NCBI RefSeq assembly: GCF_023078275.1
Contig: NC_062977.1
Coordinates: forward strand, 12,855,118 to 12,919,117
Direction of reading: 5' to 3'
DNA: 64,000 nt
DNA from: Leguminivora glycinivorella
Lineage: Eukaryota; Arthropoda; Insecta; Lepidoptera; Tortricidae
Shown here: in pieces, positions 11,981-21,786 of the stretch
How positions within the stretch are numbered: position 1 is the first letter of the stretch
Layout: each line of letters begins with the position of its first letter
Program-made: the position numbers and the translations under genes
The notes under the pieces: model-generated
The model's input: only the letters and a program-made list of their open reading frames with translations
Told to the model about the DNA's origin: nothing
Database searches by the model: none

Positions 11981-12458
11981 TTACAAGGGGGCAAAGTTGT
12001 TGTTTAACCGCAAGTGTCAATACGCAAGCGAAAAGCGAAACCCGAGCAAGCGAAAAATTCCAATATTAAACCGCGAGCGTTGCGAGTGTTTCAGAATGTG
12101 GAATATTGAGCGTTTGCTAGGGTTCCAAGGCACGTAGGTTAAACAAATTTTGTTAACGATCGAAGCTCAAATTTTTCAACCACACACCATACAAATTTTA
12201 ACTTGATGTCCGGGTGTTTAATAGTTTGATTAAGGTAAGAGTATTAAGATAGTATTTTCATCGTGTTGGTGTAGTGAAAAAAATTCACTCACGGGCAAAT
12301 TTTGTTTAATGTTCGTGCCTCGAAACCCTCGCAGCGCTCAAGATTCCATTTCTCGAACCACTCGCTACGCTCGCGGTTCAGTACTTCATTATTTCACTTG
12401 CTCGGGTATGAACATTGGCACGTGCGGATGAACAACGACTTTGCCCCCCCTGTAAAAC
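11981..12458. mobile_element. TIR element with AAGGGGGCAAAG ends
   Basis: The left end TTACAAGGGGGCAAAGTTGT is mirrored by a right end reading, in reverse complement, TTTTACAGGGGGGGCAAAGT. Matching blocks continue inward for about 110 bp, including CCCGAGCAAG and the odd GCGAGCGTWGCGAGTG block on both sides. A half copy of the same family lies at 18675-18848. There is no coding frame. Confidence 0.7.
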
Positions 12459-12874
12459 AAATAACTATTTTTTGATATGAAATTTTACTTTCATTGCATT
12501 GGTGAGGACATCGGACAGGAGGAATTTTTCGCCCTCTGAATTCTATATCTATAATTAGGTATACGCTGGTACAAGGAATTTAATCTGAATACATACTTTG
12601 ATAGAACACTGACTTGAACACCCCTACAAAAGAAGCTGTAAAAAAAACATTACCTCGTCTTAATAAATAATGAATAGAAGGTTCAAAAGTGCAAAAATCA
12701 AAAGTGCGAAGAATGTTAGAGGACAAACAAAAAACTCCCTACAAGTCTGATATTGAAGTGGCTGCAGTTCGTCATGCGTGCTCCCTAAATTCGGCAGATC
12801 TAGCCATCAGAGTAGGTATTTTACTTAAGAACTTTCTACGACTGAAGAAAATTTTTGGACGATTAGCCGTGTAA
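12459..12874. other. Noncoding tract
   Basis: No gene or repeat recognised. A 61-codon open frame at 12689-12874 has no motif. Confidence 0.4.
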
Positions 12875-13039
12875 GGTACAGCGGGGCAAATCTCGACTGG
12901 GGCCAATTTAACTGGTCCATTTTTTTCATGTTTTACAATGTTTGCATTATTAAATAGAGTGTCCACCGGTTATATATGGTAGGCGTGTTCAGTGGATATG
13001 TTATGGACCAAGTGATAAATCGGGCACTATACAAGTATA

Positions 13040-13490
13040 CATAATGCCCGGGCATTATGAATAATGCCCATTGTGAGTGGGCAGTTTGATAATAACTATT
13101 CAAATAATTAAATTGCCCGGGCATTATACATAATGCCCATCCACTTTTGGGCAAAGTAATAATAACACGGCGAGTAGCTGAATTTTGCCCGGGCATTATA
13201 CATAATACCCACCCTCTGTCGGGCAAAGTGATAATAACATATCGAATAGTGGAATTTTGCCCGGTCATATACATAATTCCCATCCTCTGTTGGGCAAAGT
13301 GACAATAACATACCGAATAGCTGAATTTTGCCCGGGCATTATGCATAATGCCCATCCTCTGTTGGGCAAAGTAATAATAACACACCGAATAGCTGTACTT
13401 TTCCCGGGCATTATACATGATGCCCATCCATTGTTGGGCAGAGTAATAATAAAACATGTAGCAAAGCTAATAGCTGGATTGGCGTAGCTG
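13040..13490. repeat. About 71-bp tandem repeat array, six units
   Basis: Each unit contains GCCCGGGCATTATRCATAAT, then GCCCATCCTCTGTTGGGCAAA and a spacer of the form GTAATAATAACACACCGAAT. Units start near 13042, 13114, 13186, 13257, 13328 and 13399. The word is itself palindromic. Long open frames across the array on both strands come from the period being near a multiple of three and are not genes. Confidence 0.9.
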
Positions 13491-13822
13491 GGCCATTTTT
13501 TTCAAAGTTGTTCACCCGACTTTTTTTTTGGATATGGAAATTTTTATGTGGTTTCCACTCAGAATCGCGAGCTCTTTCAATTCTAATAGGAGAAAAAAAG
13601 TGTCCCAAGGTTTTTTTCCCATTCTGTTACCATTTTTTCATACATTTTGTATGGCGGTAACGGAATGGAAGGTTCGAAAAAATGTATGGAAATCTTGGGT
13701 CATTTTTTTTTCTCCTATCAGGATCGAAAGAGCTCGCGATTCTGAGTATTAATCGCGTAAAAAATACCCATGTTACAAAAAAAGTGGGGTGGACAACTTT
13801 GAAAAAAAAAATGGCCCAGCTT
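13487..13822. mobile_element. Palindromic MITE nested in the foldback-like element
   Basis: TAGCTGGGCCATTTTTTTCA near 13487 is mirrored by GAAAAAAAAAATGGCCCAGC ending near 13821. Inner blocks also pair: CAGAATCGCGAGCTCTTTC (13560) with GAAAGAGCTCGCGATTCTG (13726), and TTTTTTCATACATTTTG with CGAAAAAATGTATGGAAA. The whole 335 bp could fold as one hairpin. Confidence 0.85.
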
Positions 13823-14089
13823 CAGCATACTTTCGTGCCGATTTGTTCAAGAAACTGTATGCAGTTTCATATCGAACAACAAAGGACGCGCAGCCGCTGC
13901 AACTTTGACATCCACCCGCCGTCTTCAGTTTCCCGTGATCATGATGCATGAAACTGCGTCGAAATATCGGGACTTCAATAAAATTCAAAAAAGTAATCAC
14001 GGTTTATATCCCGGTTAATATAAATCTTATGAAACTAATTGTGAATAAATTAAAACTCTTATGATAGATGATTTAGAGTTAAACGAAAA

Positions 14090-14610
14090 GTCCGATATAG
14101 GCCGCAGAGCAGAGCTCGCCTTGAGCCTTAGTGAGGCAGGGTCCATAGATGATATCGGGAGAGGGCAATAAAGAGTTTCGGTCCGTCAGACCAGCTTCTA
14201 GCCATAAGGCACGGCTACCGGTAAGCGCCATGATAAAAGTGCACTTTCACGAATGGCAAAGATGGTGAAACGCCTAGTTTGTTTAGCAGGTATGACCAAT
14301 GATAGCGTGAAATGTGGCTCGACAGACAATACGGCCAGCACACTGGGAGAATACAGTCGTTGGGCTGCGGAAAGAGCTTCCTTCAAGGCAGTAACGAGGT
14401 TTGCAGACCTGTATATGTAGCGAGAACATGGGATAATGGAGGCTATGCTGAGTAGTGAGAGGTCGGCCCGGAGGTGAGACCCCTAAATCCTCCCCGGGTC
14501 AGGGGGATGCTGCATAACAGCATTCCGGAAAAGAACAGCTATGCTCGGTCAGTCACTATACTGTATACCTCTCACACAAGAGAGGAACCTGTGCCAAGCA
14601 GTGGCACGTA
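14090..14610 (+). mobile_element. Unrecognised retroposon-like segment
   Basis: This segment is GC-richer than its surroundings and ends in CCTGTGCCAAGCAGTGGCACG then a T/A-run. That resembles the GCCCAGCAGTGGGACA end of RTE-type LINEs (compare 54690 and 57455). I cannot translate it into recognisable reverse transcriptase sequence. It may be a decayed LINE or LINE-mobilised SINE 3' part. Confidence 0.35.
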
Positions 14611-14999
14611 ATTTTTTTTTATATTTCCGTCCAACTGTAACCGTTATTTGAAATATGTTTTTTGTTTTAATAATAGGTACGTTTTGTGAAACTGATTTAA
14701 CTTTGATCATCTTTACTGACCTGACTGACCACTATTTGATCAACAACTTAATAAAATAATTTGTATTCATTTTTATTATACTTTAAAGTCTACTTCAATT
14801 AAAACGATGATGGCGTACAAGGAAATAGGTATTTAATTTGTATAAAAAATCGAAAGACTACTAATTGTTCAAGTCTACTCAAAAGTACCTATCCTCATGA
14901 AAGAAGCACAATTTACATTTCATTATTTGTTAGGAAACACTCAGTATACTTATCAAACTTATTATCAAATTTTCCAACAATCATGTGTATCATAATTTA

Positions 15000-15140
15000 T
15001 TTATTTATTTATTTAAACTTTATTGCACAAAAGAACAACTTAATGTACAAAAGGCGAACTTAATGCCATGAGGCATTCTCTACCAGTCAACCTTTGGGCA
15101 AAGCAGAGAAGATTGTAGGCGGTGCATTAAGAGACCAATT
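15000..15140 (-). mobile_element. LINE or SINE 3' tail
   Basis: Read on the minus strand it runs TTGACTGGTAGAGAATGCC, CATGGCATTAAGTTCGCC, and then GCAATAAAGTTTAAATAAAT with an AAAT-type tail. The AATAAA near the end and the short-repeat tail fit the 3' end of a non-LTR retroelement, truncated upstream. Confidence 0.6.
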
Positions 15141-15169
15141 TTGAAATATCAATCAAAAGCTAATAATAA

Positions 15170-15440
15170 TAATAACCGGGCAATGTGATAAAAAATGGCG
15201 TTTAGACAAACTTGTTAAAACTTATTATCAAAGTGCCCAGCGATTACGTAGCATTATCATAATGACCGGGCAATATGATAAAAAATGGCGTTTAAACAAA
15301 CCTGTTAAACTTATTATCAAATTGCCCAACGATCACGTAGCAGTATCATAATGACCGGGCAATGTAATAAAAAATGGCGTCAACACAATGATTAATCACT
15401 TTGCCCAATACGGCTAGGCATTATTCATAATGTCCGGGCA
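15170..15440. repeat. About 90-bp tandem repeat array, three units
   Basis: GACCGGGCAATRTGATAAAA then AATGGCGTTTARACAAAC recurs at about 15174, 15264 and 15353, each followed by TTATTATCAAAKTGCCCA. The array lies just inside the right inverted end of the 12875-15575 element. Confidence 0.85.
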
Positions 15441-15575
15441 TTATACATAATGCCCTTATTAATCACTTGGTCCATAACAGATACATGTAGAACTCAACAT
15501 CATAGTGTAGTAATGGAAAAAATGGATCAGTTACAATTGACCCCCAGTTGACATTTGTCCCGCTGTACCTTAAGC

Positions 15576-16144
15576 TTATATAGCCGTGTAAGCTAAATAA
15601 AAACATGCTTCGACCTGCGTCCTTTTCAAATTCTTTGTTAGTACCAAAATAGTGTTCGAGGTCAACACATTTCAAGGTCATAATGTCACTGCGTCTTGAA
15701 CTCGGCGAACCTTCATTACAAGTATCGATCCTAAGCGGGGGATGTCAAGATAAAATTTTATTTCAGCCGTTGCATTGATCGCGTTTAATAGCAGAGCTAA
15801 CTTTTAATAATTCTATTCCATCAAAGTAAATTACGTTTAAAATTTCATCGTATTAGATTGTGAGGCTTGAAAATGGCGGGGTCGTTGTCTAGCCTCGAAA
15901 ATAGATAGTTCGGTGGCAGTGACCTGAGCGCTCCGACTGCACTCCCCATCCCTGGGCTTCAGCACCCTTTTGTCCCTCAGCGGCTCGCCTGTTGATTCGT
16001 TGTATTCGGCATTATAATTTAAAAAAAAAAAAATAACACTCTTATTTTATTTAGTAATTTTTCACAACCACATTGGGTGCTTTGTTCGCTTTCCGCCTGC
16101 CCTACAAATAAATATATGATCCAAATATTGTGCGTGTCGGTACG
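15576..16144. other. Noncoding tract
   Basis: No gene recognised. A 13-bp A-run at 16020-16032 may be the tail of an unidentified retroposed copy. Confidence 0.4.
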
Positions 16145-16430
16145 GTCATTTAGGGGTTCCGTACCTGAGAAGGAAAAACTAAAAAGGCTCATCAGATCAC
16201 TTTGTTATCCTTCCGTCTGTCTGGCTGCCTGTCTTTCGGTCAGACTGTCTAGGTCTGTCTCTCTGTCAATAGGTAGGTACACGGGACACTTTTAGACCTT
16301 AGTATATGTATAGTTTCAATTTCTAACCGATACGCGTTTCCTAAGATAAAGGGTCTTGACTGACAGGCAGACAGACGGACGTAAGGATTCAGTTTTTCCT
16401 TTCGAGGCATGGAATCCTGAGAGACCCACA
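16145..16430. mobile_element. Inverted-end copy related to the GGGTTCCGTA repeats
   Basis: GGGGTTCCGTACCTGAGAAGG and AAAAACT near 16152 are mirrored by AGTTTTTCCTTTCGAGGCAT near 16390. CTTCCGTCTGTCTGGCTGCC is mirrored by GGCAGACAGACGGACGTAAG. It carries the CTGTCTGTC runs typical of this group (compare 36655-37135 and 42925-43440). Confidence 0.6.
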
Positions 16431-17100
16431 TGAGCGTATTCTACCATTAATAGAATATTATCTGGAAATTTCTATAATAAAGTGACGTTACTAAATTTTA
16501 TGTTTTAGTGTAGGTACTTAGTAGTAATTAATTATCTAAATTATTATATTTCTAGGGTGGTCTTCTTTATTTGAAATATTTCATCGGGTTTGATTGTTCA
16601 ACTAGTTTGAGCGTGCAGCACTTTGGCGTATAATGCGTTTTTCACCATTTTGACAAAGTTAGCTCTATCTTTAATACTTTGACAGCGCTTTTTAAAGGTG
16701 ACTAAAGCAGCTAAATCGCAGCAGAGACTAAAAAAATACATAAGATATTTGACTGAATAATATATTTCGCAATTTTTAAATATTAAAAACAAATGTGGTT
16801 ACTTGCAATTTGAAACAAAATTTATTTTATGATTTGGGAATTTATTATATAATTTGGAAAATACTTTTTTTTTCTATATTAATAATTTTATTTTGTTAGT
16901 TTTAAGATTCAGTTTAATTTAGATTAGTTTTTAATTTAATTTTAATTAATTAATTTATTTGTTTATCGTTTTTTAATTGTATTGTTAACGTTTAATTTAT
17001 AACTAAATTTTTTTTAGGTTTTGTATCAGTGATTGGCAAATCAATTTTAACGAGATAGTACCTAATGTTTATTTTTTAAAATATATTTAAAAAATCTTAA
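16431..17100. other. Very AT-rich upstream tract
   Basis: Almost pure A/T with long T-runs, directly upstream of the GC-rich promoter island. No gene seen. Confidence 0.5.
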
Positions 17101-17556
17101 TTTTAGTAAGGTGTAATAACCGCAGGTCGAGAGTGCAGTGCACCCCAGCAAAGGTCAGAGTTAAGGTTAAAGTTGATGTCGGATGGGCGTTGCATCGGCG
17201 TCAGCGACGCTGGGCGGGCGGTGCAGGACACCTGAGGGTGAGATGAGGGCGGCGCGGCGCGCGGGCGGCGGGGCGCACGCTGCAGATTCACTTTCGTCCG
17301 GCCGCGACCGCCTGCCAGTGAGAGAAAGTTGCCCGCGGCGAGCGGACGAGTCTCGCGTTCGCGGCGCTCGCTGCACGCACGCACGATACGAGTACGCGCC
17401 CGGCGCCGGCTTGCAACGTTCCCGCCCAAGCGTTTTATGATTTAAAAAATGTCTTCGGGACTTTTCGTGCGCATGAATCGTTGATGAAGTATGTGTAGAA
17501 ACTTTTTATGACTGTTTAAAAGTTTTAAGATAGAGACTTAGTTTAATTAAGGAACA
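17101..17556 (+). promoter_or_regulatory. CpG-rich promoter island and 5' leader of the gene starting at 17557
   Basis: Composition switches sharply from AT-rich to GC-rich, with many CpG dinucleotides (about 17195-17430), then returns to AT-rich leader sequence before the start codon. No clear TATA box is visible. CAAAGGTCA at 17149-17157 is a possible nuclear-receptor half-site. Several open frames on both strands (17103-17440) come from the low stop-codon density of GC-rich DNA. The transcription start cannot be placed from sequence alone. Confidence 0.55.
17449..17498 (+). other. Upstream ORFs in the leader
   Basis: An 11-codon ORF (17449-17484, MSSGLFVRMNR) overlaps by one base a 4-codon ORF (17484-17498). 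A third, 3-codon ORF begins near 17507. All end before the main ATG at 17557. If the leader is transcribed as shown, they would lower or gate translation of the main frame. Confidence 0.4.
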
Positions 17557-17812
17557 ATGCAGTGTTATCCGAAGATGTCGCCCAAGCGCGAGCCTATGGA
17601 CAATGGTTACGAGCCGGAGATGCTGCCCGGCGTGAGGAGGCTGGAGCTGCCGGCGCCGCCGGGGAAGGAGTTCCGCGCGCCGGTGCTGATGCCGGCGCCC
17701 ACGCACTCCGTGATCCAGTGCATGCGGCCGCCGCCGCCGCCGCCCCCGCCGCAGCCGAGGCTCCACAAGCCGCCGTCCTTCGAGGAACCTTCCAGCTCCA
17801 TTCCCGATCTAG
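17557..17812 (+). CDS. E75: First coding exon, probably of ecdysone-induced nuclear receptor E75 (A-type N terminus)
   Basis: The exon encodes 85 residues and one extra base. It starts at ATG in GGAACAATGC and ends CTAG|GTGAGT, an ideal donor in phase 1. The peptide begins MQCYPKMSPKREPMDNGY, has an eight-proline run (residues 58-65) and ends KPPSFEEPSSSIPDL. No zinc finger or ligand domain is included; it is a disordered N-terminal A/B-type region. From recall, insect E75 A-type exons join at ...E-FDGTTVLCRVCGDK, and a phase-1 end (G|AG) would create that Glu. That join and the SPKREP and SIPDL words are why I favour E75, a heme-binding ecdysone-response repressor. The finger exons were not found in this window, so the identity is an inference; another transcription factor is possible. 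That it is a genuine exon is much surer than its name. Confidence 0.6.
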
Positions 17813-17818
17813 GTGAGT
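17811..17818 (+). promoter_or_regulatory. Splice donor of the first coding exon
   Basis: AG|GTGAGT with the cut after 17812. It interrupts a frame that otherwise reaches a stop 13 codons later at 17848-17850, so the exon end is set here rather than at that stop. Confidence 0.8.
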
Positions 17819-18534
17819 CTACTACTACCTACTACGATCCATCGCAATAAGGAAGTCACGTTGGACCTAGGTCAATAGGCACATGGCTCTCCGGTGGCAG
17901 ACGTGTTACGCGCACTAACTGTCACTCTTACTTGAGACTATCGCTACACACACACTATGAAGAAGTGGGCAAGGTTGTAAAATTCACCCTTACTGAATTT
18001 AGAGTATTTTTAAGGAACCCTTAATAGATCATGGACCCGTAACTTATTTAGTGATTTTGTCTCTATTCTAGTAATTAGGTAATTAATTTTAATAAATCTA
18101 CTTAGGTAATTCTAAGTATAAAATATTTTATACTTAAATTGATTTAATTCTGTCACCTTAACCCCTATTTTCAAGGTCTATTTTTACGCGCATGTTTGCA
18201 TAGATAGTCTTTGATATTTGAGGTCCCATTGGCAATTCCACCAATTTTATTAGTCAGTGAAACAGCGCCCGTGAAAATTACGTTCATGTATATGGGCCAT
18301 ACCTATTTTATCCTTTCGTTATTGCGCCTTTTATGGTCCTCAAATTGTAAAATCAAGTAGGATCGACGTAATATCGATTTCAGCAACGAATAAAGAAAAT
18401 ATTCAAAGATAGCCTTAACAATGTTAACGTTTAATGTGATTCAATAAATGTAAAATTTATCAGGTGATGTCATCTTACATAGGTCGACCTAGCCCTAAAT
18501 TAAGCATAGCTTGTACTAAGGGTAGATGGTCTGT
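17819..18534 (+). other. Start of the long intron
   Basis: Composition falls back to AT-rich after the donor. No repeat recognised. Confidence 0.5.
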
Positions 18535-18612
18535 TTACATCACACATTTGTGTGAGCCTTTACCGGGATCCGAACCTAGAAAATCGGCTTCATTACCAGT
18601 ATTCCACAGCGA
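18535..18612 (-). mobile_element. tRNA-like head fragment of a SINE
   Basis: CTTTACCGGGATCCGAACCT matches CCTTACCGGGATTCGAACCC in the SINE at 43441-43685, including the B box in reverse complement. CATCACACA stands on its left in both. Only this piece remains. Confidence 0.5.
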
Positions 18613-18674
18613 TCGTCTTATACTGTTCATCGATCTAATCATAACAGTGTACACGTACAACGTAATAGTTATTT

Positions 18675-18848
18675 GTTATACAAGGGGGCAAAGTTGTATT
18701 TTAACGCCGAGTGTGGAATTGAAAAACGAGCAAGTGAAAGGATTCTATAGTTGAACCACGAGCGAAGCGAGTGGTTCTAGAATAGAATCCTGATCTTGCG
18801 AGTTTTTTAACACACGAGAAGTAAAATACATTTGCACCCGAGTGTAAC
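18675..18848 (+). mobile_element. Half copy of the AAGGGGGCAAAG TIR family
   Basis: TTATACAAGGGGGCAAAGTT, then GAAAAACGAGCAAGTGAAA and CACGAGCGAAGCGAGTGGTT. The order matches the left end of the element at 11981-12458. Confidence 0.6.
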
Positions 18849-19095
18849 ACAAAACTTTCCCCTCACTATAGCGAGGAAACTACAATGCAAAAAATGCATT
18901 TATTACTGCTTCCAGTAGTACCACAGGTGGTAAATCATCTTTATTACTAGATTCACCTACTTTTATCAACTTTAAAGCAGTTAATTTGACTTTATTCAAG
19001 GTCAAATTACTTTACCCACTAGTGGATAAAATGCGTTTTTACCCGCTGGTATAAGGACAAAACACGTGTTTCCGAGCTAGTGAGGGGAAAATTAA
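18849..19095. mobile_element. MITE with CTTTCCCCTCACT ends
   Basis: ACTTTCCCCTCACTATAGCG and GAGGAAAC (18855 on) are mirrored by TTTCCGAGCTAGTGAGGGGA and AAA (ending near 19091). The interior has no coding frame. Confidence 0.5.
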
Positions 19096-21526
19096 TTTAA
19101 TATCCATCAATTGTCCGAACTGTGAAACGATCCTATTTCAGGAAATAAGAACACCCACCGCGCGCGGAGGCTTACCTACTCCTGAACACTAGGTCACTGT
19201 TCCAGGGTCACTATAGGAACAATTTTACTCCGCCTTGACTGAGGATTTATTTATATTTCCTGCTTCGGAAAATTGTAACAGCGCGTCAACAGCTAACAGT
19301 GATTTCCGGGTGATGGCGCGTCACGAAGGTCGTATTTATCAAACCACATAGTATTTGTTGCAATGCAATATGGCATAGAAATATTGCAATTATGAGCAGT
19401 AATGCAGGTACTCATACTGTATTAATTTTGCGCCTTACACAGCGTAGGTACAAATAATTATACTCTTAAGCGTTTTATGACATATGACATACCTACACAA
19501 AATACGCATATATTTATTATCTTTCATAATGTCGGCCGATAAAATGCCAAAAGGTTCAATAGTTATTAATTAAACAGCAGATCACGTCAGTCAATTAATT
19601 AGAGCAGATTCAATCGAAACCTGCATAATTATCTTGATATAAGACAAAAAGTCTTAATACCATCTCGAGATGCACGCGTTCACTTTCATAACACATTATA
19701 ACACACGTGACCTACCTGTTGAAAATAATCCTGTTAACTTTATTTTCGCGGACGGAAAGATTAGATAAATATGGCAAGGTCGCAGCGACGTGTGGTGATG
19801 ACGCGTCGGTGTCATTGAGGTCAATGTGACATTGGGCAAAATAATAGTCGGTGCTTATCTGACAATGTCAGCGGCGCGGGCGCAGCAGGTGCGCGACCCC
19901 TGCACCCTGCTTGTTTGCGAGCCCTGCATATCACCGTATCATTGTTTTGACACTAACTTGTCCGCTGAATCACGTGCCGGTTATTTTGACAGTCGTATGG
20001 AGGCACAGGATCAAAATGGCCGACCTGCATCGTACCGGTACGTATCGCGCCTTTTGCCTGTCTGTAGTGTCTGTACAGTAATTGTAAGACAAATGATGTT
20101 GATGTTGAAGATAAATTACTTTACGGGTAATTTTTAAAAGCAAAGCTTAGTACATACCTACATATTTCCAGGTGGTAACTGATGCAGGTCTTAACTTACA
20201 TAGGATCATAAATGTAGAGCAAAAAATAATTTGGTAACTTTAGTTAAAGCTGTAATACTAGGTAATCTATATAATTTCTGATCTGGTTTTGTGATGTGCG
20301 GAACTTACCAAGTTTAGCATAAACTACGTAAATTTGCCATACCATCGTTATATTCCACGTGGAATATCACGGACTACCTGCTAATGTTTTATTAGAATGC
20401 GTACGCAGAATCACGGTGGTATAAATACCTATTTATGTTTTTGTTTTTAAATTGATACATATCAGATTTATTTATCTACTAAGGACACACATACCTAAGT
20501 CCGTAATTAAAATTTGCAACCTAATTTTACCTTGATGTGCGGAAGGTGAACAGATTAACAGATAAGGTTGTATTGATTCTAGCCGTTCTGGCGTGGCCAT
20601 GGCTCGCTATTTGCAAAAATGCGTTTCTAAACTTGTATATATATTATGTCGGTGTCCGATGCACGATGGTAAGACCAGGAATGTCTTATAGTTCTTGAGT
20701 AGTGATAGTGTTTTGACATAATAATCGCAAACCAATTACCTCTAGATAGACAAGACAGGTTAGTTTCAGATGCTTGAAGGGCGTTTGACCTGAACCCAGA
20801 AATCGGGGCTCCGTAGACTCAAGAAGTAGAAAAAAAGATTTTCACGATCTGCCAGATAGTTCTATCCGCTACCAAAATATCCATTCTTATCAGAGTAATT
20901 TTCGCTTATATGTGAGGACAAGGACACGAATATACGCTTCAACATAATTCTCTGTATAGTAAATATTATTCCTATGTATATGTGTTATCATTATCAACGT
21001 AACCTTCTGTAAGAGCAAATTACTTCCTACTGATACGCGATACGTGATTATGTTTCAAGCTAACTGACTATTTGCGTATATAATCGCTTTTGCTCTTCCT
21101 GATAGGTATTTATACTAATAGCTAATATTAGATAGATGAAGATAACCTATTAATTTACTTACATTATCTCCAACTCCATTCTAGTGTACCTATATGTGAA
21201 AACTATTATTTTGTATTAGTAGTAAAAACCGTTTTAAAAGGGTGGAAAAATACGTCTAAAAGTTTAGTAGTTAATGGTACCTACATTAAACTAAAAATAT
21301 ATAATCTTTCATGTTTTGAGGATCTGTTTTTCACCTACATAGCAATCATTTTAATTATTTCAGTCATTATATAACGTCGACTTGCAAAACAATGATAAGA
21401 TGGCTCTATCGAGGTGCGAATAAACTAGTCAAGCCAGTGCTAGTACACATAATGGACGATTGAGTACAGGGAAGTGCTCGTAGCAACCTTGGCGGAGGTC
21501 ACGGCGCGTCACTCGCGACACATAAA
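19096..21526. other. Intron tract without recognised features
   Basis: AT-rich with a GC-richer patch at 19785-19925. An open frame there (19826-20137) starts only at GTG and shows no motif. Confidence 0.45.
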
Positions 21527-21780
21527 TTGTTTCATAACATACCTAATCTACTTATTACTATCGATGAGGATCAACCTAACTTTCCCAGAAACTACGTTTT
21601 TCCAAGTAGTTTTGTCCCTGAAAGGCTTTTAACCGTTGGTATAGAAACAAGTGAAATTCTGAAAGGTCTATCCATCCCTCCCCCGCCCGCTCACCCCTTC
21701 GTGACCGCCGGGGGTCAGGGCCGTACGTTGAATATTTTCGGAAACACGTGTCTGACGCCCACTGTAGTGATAAAGACGAA
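21527..21780 (+). CDS. Open frame ending at a strong splice donor; possible alternative exon
   Basis: An 84-codon open stretch runs up to CGAA|GTAAGT, with the cut after 21780 (phase 2). There is no ATG at its start, so it would need an upstream exon; acceptors such as CTTTCCCAG (to 21588) or GGGGTCAG (to 21718) are possible. The second half reads convincingly as protein (SIPPPPAHPFVTAGGQGR, then LNIFGNTCLTPTVVIKT) and has GC-richer third positions than the flanks. VVIKT followed by Lys or Glu is common in transcription factors. A phase-2 end would not join a phase-1 acceptor, so it may not share the next exon with 17557-17812. I do not recognise a family. Confidence 0.3.
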
Positions 21781-21786
21781 GTAAGT

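Larger units (their letters stand above)
12875..15575. mobile_element. Foldback-like element with long inverted ends and subterminal tandem repeats
   Basis: The left end (AAGGTACAGCGGGGCAAAT at 12875, then GACTGGGG, GGTCCATTTTTT and TTATGGACCAAGTGAT at about 13001) is mirrored at the right end. There TTAATCACTTGGTCCATAAC begins near 15460 and TTTGTCCCGCTGTACCTT ends near 15573. Inside each end is a tandem repeat array rich in the palindromic word GCCCGGGCATTAT (13040-13490 and 15170-15440). The middle is filled by other repeats. No transposase frame is visible. Long ends plus internal direct repeats resemble foldback elements; the superfamily is unknown. Confidence 0.75.

Noticed and set aside
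12933..13487. Long open frames with repeated peptide units on both strands
   Set aside because: They are translations of the 71-bp DNA tandem array; frames are open because the unit has few stops, and no start, domain or composition supports a protein.
13040..15440. CRISPR-like repeat arrays
   Set aside because: Units are contiguous tandem repeats without unique spacers, in a eukaryotic transposon context.
17103..17440. Open frames of 60-108 codons in the CpG-rich island on both strands
   Set aside because: GC-rich sequence has few stops; peptides are Arg/Ala-rich and differ in every frame, with no splice or start support.
17506..17816. Alternative frames across the first exon
   Set aside because: Only the frame from 17557 joins a phase-consistent donor and has a sensible N terminus; the others are Arg- or Ala-rich shadows.
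19826..20137. 103-codon open frame as an exon
   Set aside because: Non-ATG start, composition tracks a local GC patch, and the peptide shows no motif; a GTACGT donor-like word inside is weak.
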